From assembly GCF_016785945.1 (NCBI RefSeq), contig NZ_JAEMEF010000012.1:46636-110635 (forward strand): 64,000 nt of DNA. The letters are read 5' to 3'. The notes beneath the pieces were generated by a model. It was not told the DNA's origin. It saw nothing but the letters and a program-made list of their open reading frames with translations, and made no database searches. Each line of letters opens with the position of its first letter. Position 1 is the stretch's first letter. Shown here piece after piece: positions 57,739 through 64,000 of the stretch. The position numbers were made by a program, and so were the translations under genes. Origin of the DNA: Olleya sediminilitoris (GTDB lineage Bacteria > Bacteroidota > Bacteroidia > Flavobacteriales > Flavobacteriaceae).

Positions 57739-58341
57739 TTATTGTTTAATCAATACAATATTTTCCATTTTCCAAGGTAATGTTGGGTCTGGTAATTCAC
57801 CACTTACATCTCGTAAATAATTCATTGAAATATTGACTTTTAAAACCTCTTGTCCATTAATTGTTCTTTTAAATAATCTTAAATCTCCTATATGTCCTTC
57901 TAAAGGAACATCTTTTATGGATAAGTGTAAATTCTTTTCCCCATCTACACAATCATCAACAGGTGAGTATTTACAATTATTATATATATTATTTCCTTCT
58001 ATGCTAGCATTATCACCTAAATTTAGATTGTCGGCATCGGTAAGTGTATTTATTTTTTCTACACCATTTTCTATGTACTGATAACCGCCAATTAATAAAT
58101 CTTCATAATATTTACCATTGAAATGCTGGGTACTTTTTGCTAATATTATTTTTAAAGTGTTATTACCATTGGTATAAAGCCATGTGCCTTCAAAATTATT
58201 TAATATGTTATTTGCATCTTTATAATAAGCATTAATAGGAACATCACTACTGAAGGTTGTTTCTATATTTAACACTGGACTTTGTGCTTTACAATTGTAA
58301 AAAAATAATCCAATTGTTATTATTAATATTATTTTTTTCAT
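57739..58341 (-). CDS. Small lipoprotein, DUF6705-like (cassette 2, second gene)
   Basis: A 200-residue lipoprotein (MKKIILIITIGLFFYNCKAQ, lipobox FYNC). A mature beta-rich domain has FEGTWLYTNGNNTLKIIL, LLIGGYQYIENG and a paired CKYSPVDDC, which recalls the DUF6705-type lipoproteins common in Bacteroidota. It starts 11 nt after the stop of the damaged upstream gene, so both belong to one cassette bounded by E1 and E2. Function unknown. Confidence 0.65.
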   Translation of the reverse strand: MKKIILIITIGLFFYNCKAQSPVLNIETTFSSDVPINAYYKDANNILNNFEGTWLYTNGNNTLKIILAKSTQHFNGKYYEDLLIGGYQYIENGVEKINTLTDADNLNLGDNASIEGNNIYNNCKYSPVDDCVDGEKNLHLSIKDVPLEGHIGDLRLFKRTINGQEVLKVNISMNYLRDVSGELPDPTLPWKMENIVLIKQ

Positions 58342-58352
58342 GATTTTAAGTT

Positions 58353-60039
58353 TTAATTACAAGGGGTTTCGTTTACTGTTTCGTTGTCATTTTCATCTAA
58401 CTCTAATCGTTTCCAATTACTTAAATTAGCATCTGTGGCTTCATATAATGATATGCCATAGTCACCATAAAGTTCTAAAAATTTTTGTTCTAAGTTGTTA
58501 CTCTCTGTATACTTTTCTGCCATTCCTCTCATGATGTTTTTTCTTTTTTCATCATCATTACTTCCTTTAGCATTTTGCATATCGGCACCAATTTTATCAA
58601 TAAGGGTTTGAATATTATTTACTCTTAAGGTATACGTTATATTGTTTGGCGCTACAGCCATAATAAATATTTCATCATTAAAGTCATTGTTAGAGTCAGT
58701 ATGAACTAATTTAAGAGCTCCGATATCTAGCCAAGAAAAGATATTAAACTTTCCTTCAGGGTGTGAATGTATAAAACCAACCCATGTGTTACCATAATTA
58801 AAAGGTGAGCGTTCATCTGAAGGACCTTCTTGTATACCATCATCATCAGGTACATTTTTTCTACCATCTTCTGACCACACATTTTTATAATTTATAGACC
58901 ATTCGTTATTACCTGCAATTAGTTTGGTTCTTAATTGGTTTACCACAGGTAATATATTTGAGCCTAAACCTTCGGTTTGTACTAATGTGTTCAATCGTTC
59001 ACATTTTATATCTTCTTGGCATTCAATAAGCGTGCCACCATCAGCCACGCAATCACAGATTTCTTGGCTATTACCTTGTAAAAGACAGCTTTCATAAGCG
59101 TTTAACTGACAATCGCCATTTAAATCGCCAGGTGGTGGATTTTCACATTCTTCACCAGGCGGAATAAGTACAGTTATTGGTGTGTTGTCAGGTGGTGTAC
59201 CACCACCATTTCCTGAACTGCCTCCACCACCTCCTGTATTAGAGTTTCAAGTATTATCCCTTGGGTCAGGGCCATAATCGGTCTCATCACAATAGTAATA
59301 AGGGATGTCTACATAATATCCTGGGCTTGAACAATTAGTGCATCCTCCTGGTAAATGTCTAGGCGTTACACATTCACAGCGTACTGCAATGGTTTCATAA
59401 GTAACTACTACTACACCATCGCAATCTGTTGGGTAGTAGGGACTTCCTTGTGGGTCAGGCGGATAACCACTTCCTGTACCTCCTATACCTATGCTAGTAT
59501 CCGTCCCTCCACCTCCATCGTCAGGCGGTATATGGGTAAAGTCATTAAGGCTAATTGTAGATATGTTTCCTTCAAACCTTTCATTTTGATTGTTAAGCCA
59601 GCTTTGTGTTGGTGTGTATTGGGTTACAAACATATCAGATTGCCCATTCTTGTCTTCAAGGGTTAGATTATAAAATTTACTGATTTGATTAGTTTCAGAA
59701 GCAATTTTCATAGTGTAAGATTTATAATCACCTAAGTTAACTTCTTTAATGACATTTGTATAAACAGTTATACCTAATGTGTCTTGTGTAGTTCTAGTTT
59801 GCAGGTTTTTCTGCTCTAATGGTAAGTAACGCTCAATTTGAAACCTAGAGGCTAAATTATGGAATGTTTCTCCTGCATTTTCTTTAGATAGTGTTTTTAT
59901 GATCGGTGCAACAACATTATTGTTTTCTTCCAATATTTGTTCATCAGAGATGTCTTTTTTCGCAGGAATTATTCAAAAGTACAATTCCAAATAGTATTAT
60001 TCCAAGTTGAAGGTAATTTTTCAATTGTTTGTGTTTCAT
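58353..60039 (-). pseudogene. Broken lipoprotein gene with JAB/MPN-type (JAMM) domain (cassette 2, first gene)
   Basis: An ancestral gene of about 560 codons. From ATG 60039 a lipoprotein signal reads IILFGIVLLNNSCEK, then the frame fails at a run of six A (about 59957-59962). With five A it would run on as CEKDISDEQILEENN into the open frame 59933-59247. That frame ends at an in-frame TGA (59247-59249, DNT-stop-NSN) and continues in the same frame to 58353 through a Gly/Ser-rich linker. The C-terminal part has GFIHSHPEGKFNIFSWLD, the JAMM metal motif (HxHP...SxxD). It thus carries two independent lesions. Confidence 0.8.
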
Positions 60040-60162
60040 ACCGTTGGTTTTAAAGTTAATAATTTAAATTTAGTTTTAGTCAATCACTTTTCAATTCTCA
60101 AATGAGTAAACTCTATTTTTGGATTAGGCAACTGTCATTCTGTTTGAGCGAGTAATTAACCA

Positions 60163-60289
60163 CAACGGTCTCGTATAACCGTCAGTTACGGGTTTTAAGT
60201 GACTATTTTTCGATTAAGCACTGACGCTCGCAATTCCGAGTGGATTCGGACGTAGTCGAATCCGCCGTAATTGCGTTTATACATTGTTG
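60163..60289. repeat. Array element E2 (127 nt, attC-like)
   Basis: CAAC-GGTCTC-GTATAACCGTCAGTTACGG on the left, CCGTAATTGCGTTTATAC-ATT-GTTG on the right; arms pair with a few mismatches. The internal stem is GGATTCGG (60242-60249) / CGAATCC (60257-60263). Its sequence differs from E3-E6 but has the same layout and size. Confidence 0.8.
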
Positions 60290-60750
60290 GCAACAGTTTT
60301 TTTACTCAATAATATAATTCCAAAAATCACATATTTTAATATCGGAATGAAAGCAATATAGCCTTGTAATTCATAATTTCCCTTTCTTCCGTCAATATAT
60401 GAGTCAAATTCCGTTGGATATTTTTCCATCAAATAATCTGTTCCGAAATATGTAAATAAAAACTGCAATGTGATAATTCCGAAAAACATTCCAATTAGTT
60501 TAATCAGAACTTTTCGAGTATTAATTTCAGTTGGATTATTAAACTTGTTTATTAACCATACAATTAGAACCAAAAATATGATAAGGCTCACTATTTCAGG
60601 AAGCCATAAAATCATTATTGAGTCCGTTTTATTTATTATCAGAATGTTTCTAAAAATATATTCGATTAAACCACAGAATTCAAGTATTGAGAAAAATGCA
60701 AAAGCACCTATTCCTAAATTATTGATAAAGTCAGATTGTATTCTTTTCAA
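60277..60750 (-). CDS. Four-helix membrane protein of unknown function (cassette 3)
   Basis: A 157-residue integral membrane protein with about four hydrophobic segments (FAFFSILEFCGLIEYIF, EIVSLIIFLVLIVWLI, IGMFFGIITLQFLF, IPILKYVIFGIILL). The start is TTG at 60750 because no ATG precedes it. The last residues TVANNV are encoded by the cassette end and element E2, as happens in integron cassettes. Only the cassette tag and 25 nt separate the start from E3, leaving little room for a separate promoter. Confidence 0.6.
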   Translation of the reverse strand: MKRIQSDFINNLGIGAFAFFSILEFCGLIEYIFRNILIINKTDSIMILWLPEIVSLIIFLVLIVWLINKFNNPTEINTRKVLIKLIGMFFGIITLQFLFTYFGTDYLMEKYPTEFDSYIDGRKGNYELQGYIAFIPILKYVIFGIILLSKKTVANNV

Positions 60751-60774
60751 ATCTAGTGTGGTTTAAATTGTTGC

Positions 60775-60900
60775 CAACGTGTTTGTGTATGATTTCGTTG
60801 CGTGTTTAAGCACTAAAGTTAGCAAATAAATCACAGATAGAAAGTCCGCGAGGACTTTCGTAAGTAGGCTATAACTAGCAATGAATTATACACGGTGTTG
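60775..60900. repeat. Array element E3 (126 nt, attC-like)
   Basis: CAAC-GTGTTT-GTGTATGATTTCGTTGC on the left, AGCAATGAATTATACAC-GGT-GTTG on the right. The internal stem is GAAAGTCC / GGACTTTC with a GCGA loop (60840-60859). It is identical to E6 except within the six bases after CAAC. Confidence 0.85.
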
Positions 60901-60907
60901 GTGGTAG

Positions 60908-61768
60908 TTATTTTATTTTATCGATAAATTTGTTTATTACATTAATTCGTTCTTTCATTCGAGAGTCATTGTCGAATTCAGTAATTAATGTTTTAAGTTC
61001 CTTATTTTCTGTTATTTCGTAATAATACTCCATTAAGTCATCAATTCCTGAATATGGCTCTTTTCGAAGGCCAATTATAAATTCTTTTAAGATTGTTTTT
61101 AACCTCTCGTCCTTATATTTTACGAGAATTGAAACTATTCCTTCATTGTCGTAATCATAACGGTCAAAAGATTTAATTACATCGTAAAGTCCATTCCTTT
61201 GTTCAGTCGAGAACTTTAGTATATTCAGTTTAGAATATATTGGTTCTTGTTCAAATGTTATGTTATTATTTAAGAGTTCAAAAAGATCTTTGTTTTTCGC
61301 AGTTTGACAGAACCAATTTGTGAAATTTGCCGAATTTATATCTGATTTGATTATCTCATATTCAGTCAAAGCTTTGGCAATTTGAATTGGGCTTTCATTC
61401 ATACTACCTATCTGAAAGATACTATCGTTTTTAATTTTTCCGAAAATTATTGTTTTTTCACTTTCTACGTTTTCATATAGCACTGGTGCATATCCACAAC
61501 CATTGAAAATATCTTTGTAATAAATTTTAGTTTTATCTGTGTTTCCTTTCACTTTTGACATAGAAGTCAATGTTATACTTTTTAATGGCATTTTGAAAGG
61601 CGAAGTTTTTGTAGTGTTTTGCTTGAGATTTTCGATTTTAGTAATTACACCGATTAAAACAACATCGCTCTGTTCGTATAAATCAACAAAGTTTTCATTT
61701 CCAATCCAATTTTGCGATTGAATTTGAATTGTAAAAAATAAAATAAATAATATTATTAAGTTCTTCAT
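60908..61768 (-). CDS. Secreted protein of unknown function (cassette 4)
   Basis: A 286-residue exported protein with a signal peptide (MKNLIILFILFFTIQIQSQ). The first mature part (DVVLIGVITKIENL ... LTSMSKVKGNTDKTKIYYKD, GCGYAP) is beta-rich and slightly like netrin/TIMP-type OB domains; the second part is helical. I use ATG 61768, since upstream codons lie within the cassette tag and E4. The stop is 8 nt from E3. No function can be assigned. Confidence 0.6.
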   Translation of the reverse strand: MKNLIILFILFFTIQIQSQNWIGNENFVDLYEQSDVVLIGVITKIENLKQNTTKTSPFKMPLKSITLTSMSKVKGNTDKTKIYYKDIFNGCGYAPVLYENVESEKTIIFGKIKNDSIFQIGSMNESPIQIAKALTEYEIIKSDINSANFTNWFCQTAKNKDLFELLNNNITFEQEPIYSKLNILKFSTEQRNGLYDVIKSFDRYDYDNEGIVSILVKYKDERLKTILKEFIIGLRKEPYSGIDDLMEYYYEITENKELKTLITEFDNDSRMKERINVINKFIDKIK

Positions 61769-61780
61769 TTTAATTACTAC

Positions 61781-61906
61781 CAACGTGTTTGTCTAAGATT
61801 AGTTGCGTGTTTAAGCAACTAATTTAGCAAATAAAAACCGAATAGAATATTCCGCAGGAATATTCGTAAGTAGACTAGAACTAGCAATTAATTTTACACG
61901 TTGTTG
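61781..61906. repeat. Array element E4 (126 nt, attC-like)
   Basis: CAAC-GTGTTT-GTCTAAGATTAGTTGC on the left, AGCAATTAATTTTACAC-GTT-GTTG on the right. The internal stem GAATATTCC-GCA-GGAATATTC is perfect. A second perfect hairpin ATTAGTTGC/GCAACTAAT lies in the left half. Confidence 0.85.
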
Positions 61907-61916
61907 CCATTAGTAC

Positions 61917-62453
61917 TTATTTCCATTCCCAATTCAGTTCGTCAACATATTCAGCTCCTAATTCAGTCACACGTTTTTTAAATTCCGTTTGATTCTCAAT
62001 CGAGTGCTTTGGTACAATCAGAGATAGGTCAGTTGTTAGTTTTATAAAGAAGTGGTCTTTTGTTTCAATCAATTCCTTTAGTTCAGTTCCGTTTATTTTA
62101 CTTTCAGATGTAAAGTCTTTGGCATTCACAGAATTTTCATCAAAGTCAATTTCAACTGGTTTATTAATCCGATTTTTATAATTTTCCTCAACGTGTTTTT
62201 GAAAATGTCTTTTATATCTCCATTTGGAATACATTGGATAAAATAGAAACCATAAAATTGCAAATACAACGAATCCAATTCCAATTCCGTATTTTCCGTT
62301 TTGATTCGTGAAAATAATTCCAAGTACTATATAAATTATTGGAATTACTATTCGAGAACGAAATCGTCTTTTTTTATGTAATTCAGATTTTGAAGAAGTA
62401 TAAAGCTGATACTCTAAAAAATCCGAATTTGTAAGTTGATAGTTTATGTTCAT
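61917..62453 (-). CDS. YcxB-like membrane protein (cassette 5)
   Basis: A 178-residue membrane protein with two adjacent hydrophobic helices (IVIPIIYIVLGIIF and GIGIGFVVFAILWFLFYP) followed by a cytoplasmic domain (ELKELIETKDHFFIKLT, LIVPKHSI) that matches the YcxB-like C-terminal domain layout. Start ATG at 62453 is 15 nt from element E5. Many such proteins are found in Bacteroidota; function unknown. Confidence 0.7.
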   Translation of the reverse strand: MNINYQLTNSDFLEYQLYTSSKSELHKKRRFRSRIVIPIIYIVLGIIFTNQNGKYGIGIGFVVFAILWFLFYPMYSKWRYKRHFQKHVEENYKNRINKPVEIDFDENSVNAKDFTSESKINGTELKELIETKDHFFIKLTTDLSLIVPKHSIENQTEFKKRVTELGAEYVDELNWEWK

Positions 62454-62464
62454 CGTATTAATGG

Positions 62465-62590
62465 CAACGATTTTGTGTATGATTAGTTGCGTGTTTGAGC
62501 AACTAATTTACTAAATTAAGCACGAACGGAGAAATTCCGAAGGAATTTCCCAAGCGAGCCAAAACTAGCAATTAATTATACACGTTGTTG
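62465..62590. repeat. Array element E5 (126 nt, attC-like)
   Basis: CAAC-GATTTT-GTGTATGATTAGTTGC on the left, AGCAATTAATTATACAC-GTT-GTTG on the right, with internal stem GAAATTCC / GGAATTTC. It carries the same ATTAGTTGC/GCAACTAAT hairpin as E4 but a different middle (CACGAACGG, GCGAGCCA). Confidence 0.85.
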
Positions 62591-62608
62591 TATGCAGTGT
62601 TTTTTTAT

Positions 62609-63022
62609 TTATTCAGTTTTATAAATATCAGAATTGCACAAAAAAATTGCCAAGAACCAAAACAAATATCCATATGCTCTTATTTTTTCAGCTTGTCGAT
62701 ATTTCTTTTCAAAACCATACTTTTCAAATCGTTCCATTTCAGATTCAGTAAAATGTTCTTCTCTCCATCTTGGTTTTGTCGTGAAAAATGGCAAAATAAA
62801 AAAAGACCACCATTCCTCATTGGTTAAAGGTTTGTCTTTTCGCTCATTTAGGAATTTCTTGTATTTCAGGTAATCAGATTCAATTTCCGATTTTTGTTCC
62901 TTTGTTAAATTCCGAGAATTAAATTCAGATTCCGCTTTTTCAGTTTCAGTTTTGTCTGTTCCGTTTTTTATGATGTCAAATAATTCGACATTAGAATATC
63001 TGTTAATCTTTTTATGAATCAT
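62609..63022 (-). CDS. Small protein with C-terminal membrane helix (cassette 6)
   Basis: A 137-residue protein, polar and charged over most of its length (TETEKAESEFNSRNLTKEQK) with a hydrophobic C-terminal segment (AYGYLFWFLAIFLC) and an aromatic patch EEWWSFFILPFF. It may be tail-anchored. Start ATG 63022 lies 24 nt from E6; stop 18 nt from E5. No family recognised. Confidence 0.6.
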   Translation of the reverse strand: MIHKKINRYSNVELFDIIKNGTDKTETEKAESEFNSRNLTKEQKSEIESDYLKYKKFLNERKDKPLTNEEWWSFFILPFFTTKPRWREEHFTESEMERFEKYGFEKKYRQAEKIRAYGYLFWFLAIFLCNSDIYKTE

Positions 63023-63045
63023 AAAGGTTCAGTTCACATTGCATA

Positions 63046-63171
63046 CAACGGTCTAGTGTATGATTTCGTTGCGTGTTTAAGCACTAAAGTTAGCAAATAA
63101 ATCACAGATAGAAAGTCCGCGAGGACTTTCGTAAGTAGGCTATAACTAGCAATGAATTATACACGGTGTTG
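63046..63171. repeat. Array element E6 (126 nt, attC-like)
   Basis: CAAC-GGTCTA-GTGTATGATTTCGTTGC on the left and AGCAATGAATTATACAC-GGT-GTTG on the right. All 116 nt after the N6 spacer are identical to E3. Internal stem GAAAGTCC / GGACTTTC. Confidence 0.85.
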
Positions 63172-63183
63172 CCCACAGTATTT

Positions 63184-63780
63184 TTATTCCGCTATCCATT
63201 TTTCATTTCTTTTTTCTTGGTCGTTTAGCAATAAATAATGTATTGCTAAAATCAGTTGGATATTTGGGTTATTTAAGTCAAAATGTTTTTTGTCATTTAG
63301 TACATTCCAATATTGAATGTCTAATCCGTTAAAATCTCCAGAAGCATTAATTCTTTCCGCATATTTGGCAATTCTTGGGTTTTGATTTCCTAAATTAGAA
63401 AGGTATTTATAATATTTACCAGTTGAATTAGCACACAGACTTTTTGTTTCTTTTCCAGTTTTATACTCTGTTGATTTGCAAAACATCCAAATTTCGTTAA
63501 ATGTTGATTTTGATATTTGTTTGTAAAGTTCTTGTTGTTTTTCAAAGTCAATATTTGTCCAAAATCCTTTTCCAGTCGCTTCCAAATATTCGTGAGGAAT
63601 TCGCTCATAACAATTTTTAAAATCAGAGTCCATATTTAGACACATTTGATTTTTAAAAAAGTCAGAGATTTTATTCAGGTCAGAAATTTGTTCAGTCGTA
63701 AAATTGTCATTTAAATCAGTCGCATAATATTGAGTTTTACAAGAGAAATTCAATTGTAAAATTATAATTCCAAATATCAA
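63184..63780 (-). CDS. Lipoprotein of unknown function, 5' end cut by an IS (cassette 7)
   Basis: A 198-codon frame from TTG 63780. The frame stays open upstream (IQKAIILIFGIIILQLNFSC, lipobox NFSC) to about 63803, but no ATG is found. Beyond that comes sequence with the look of an IS end (TGATATAGGTTGACTC), so the start codon and the cassette tag were probably removed by the insertion. The mature protein has Cys pairs (MCLNM, KNCYE, FCKS, LCANS) and no known motif. Confidence 0.6.
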   Translation of the reverse strand: MIFGIIILQLNFSCKTQYYATDLNDNFTTEQISDLNKISDFFKNQMCLNMDSDFKNCYERIPHEYLEATGKGFWTNIDFEKQQELYKQISKSTFNEIWMFCKSTEYKTGKETKSLCANSTGKYYKYLSNLGNQNPRIAKYAERINASGDFNGLDIQYWNVLNDKKHFDLNNPNIQLILAIHYLLLNDQEKRNEKWIAE

Positions 63781-63803
63781 TATTATCGCTTTTTGTATTA
63801 TAC

Positions 63804-64000
63804 TGATATAGGTTGACTCTTTTTAGTTAATATTTAGACGTTCAAAAGTTTTTTTTTAGCCGTTTAGAATGCAAAAAAAAAGTTTGAACTAGGTTTGTTC
63901 TTAAATTGTAAGTTCAGGTAAATTTACATTATTTTTTCGGTACGACTTGTATTTGATGTTTGGATTGAGATGGACTTCAGCAGGTTTTCTGAGATCCAGG
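63804..64000 (-). mobile_element. Partial second insertion sequence at the right edge
   Basis: It starts near TGATATAGGTTGACTC (63804) and includes a low-complexity 100 nt end region before the C terminus of a transposase-like frame. The remainder lies outside the window, so the family and other end cannot be determined. It lies just after the point where cassette 7 is cut. Confidence 0.5.
63901..64000 (-). CDS. Transposase C terminus (partial)
   Basis: 33 codons ending with TAA at 63901. LRKPAEVHLNPNIKYKSYRK is the type of tail seen after the rve core in IS3-like transposases (the TPxEVxxNP position), though it differs from the OrfB of the IS at 56.2 kb (KTPNMVYKLSA). The N-terminal part is beyond the window end. 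Confidence 0.45.
   Translation of the reverse strand, partial: LDLRKPAEVHLNPNIKYKSYRKNNVNLPELTI

Noticed and set aside
59355..59666. 103-codon plus-strand frame within the JAMM pseudogene
   Set aside because: It runs antisense to the coding frame whose motifs are clear; no start signals or family features.
62585..62873. Two plus-strand frames opposite the cassette 6 gene
   Set aside because: Both lie antisense to the 137-residue frame and partly within E5; all other array genes are on the minus strand.
55183..63171. CRISPR array
   Set aside because: Repeats are about 126 nt, separated by gene-sized segments of 0.5-2.4 kb, and differ from each other. No short regular spacers and no cas genes are present.
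57519..63171. E elements as MITE/REP-type insertions between ordinary genes
   Set aside because: They have no target duplications, and the variable 6-nt tags match across the gene segment rather than across the repeat. That fits cassette ends, not insertion of the repeat. It remains the main alternative and depends on genome-wide data.
1..64000. tRNA or rRNA genes
   Set aside because: No cloverleaf with a GGTTCAAATCC-type T arm and no rRNA-like sequence was found while reading intergenic gaps; a covariance search was not possible.

Overview
The window is a stretch of an AT-rich Bacteroidota chromosome, almost certainly a marine-type Flavobacteriaceae. The evidence is the gliding and type IX secretion genes (GldD, GldE, a PorP/SprF protein, a CHU_C adhesin), promoters of the TTTG-N20-TAnnTTTG type, many Bacteroidota lipoproteins, and housekeeping proteins of flavobacterial type. 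No rRNA, tRNA or CRISPR was seen.

Layout. 0-5.5 kb: end of a BrnQ carrier, aspartate kinase with a divergent ACT-domain protein, a peroxiredoxin-like protein and aminopeptidase P. 5.7-9.9 kb: a large secreted BNR-repeat protein and an unknown lipoprotein. 10-13.4 kb: sdhCAB behind a clear promoter, then a TMEM175-like channel and a broken second copy of the sdhB 3' half. 14.8-24.3 kb: envelope genes, including an UnbV/FG-GAP lipoprotein paired with a vanadium-haloperoxidase-like lipoprotein, a membrane-anchored MutS homologue, and a three-gene operon in which two genes look damaged. 24.4-40.9 kb: thioredoxin-like protein, LytS/LytTR two-component pair, omega-amidase, ComF, glycyl-tRNA synthetase, a large outer-membrane protein, ExoIII, an OmpA lipoprotein and an aldo/keto reductase. 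41-48.7 kb: a gliding/T9SS surface module (adhesin, SprF, OmpA-TPR). 48.9-54.7 kb: RNase G, a 30-residue basic protein, HU, MutY, SSB, GldE, GldD.

54.7-63.8 kb is the striking part. It is an array of small unrelated genes, all on the minus strand, separated by structured repeats. Four repeats are exactly 126 nt, one is 127 nt and one is 213 nt; a decayed copy lies at 55.2 kb. Every intact repeat reads CAAC-N6-arm...arm'-N3-GTTG on the plus strand. Each intact gene segment between two repeats carries its own short tag, and that tag is inverted at its two ends (GTTG-N5-A[A/G]T). In integrons the start of a cassette is complementary to the inner end of its own attC site, and this layout reproduces that. 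I read the region as an integron-like gene-cassette array with an unusual attC-like element and no integrase in the window. Two IS elements (56.2-57.5 kb and 63.8 kb to the end) have damaged the array.

Genes working together: sdhCAB (respiration and TCA cycle), ssb-gldE-gldD and the adhesin/SprF/OmpA set (gliding and T9SS surface), the histidine kinase/LytTR pair, and the cassette array as an adaptive accessory region. Coordinates and motifs were read by eye. Family names rest on recognised motifs, not on searches.
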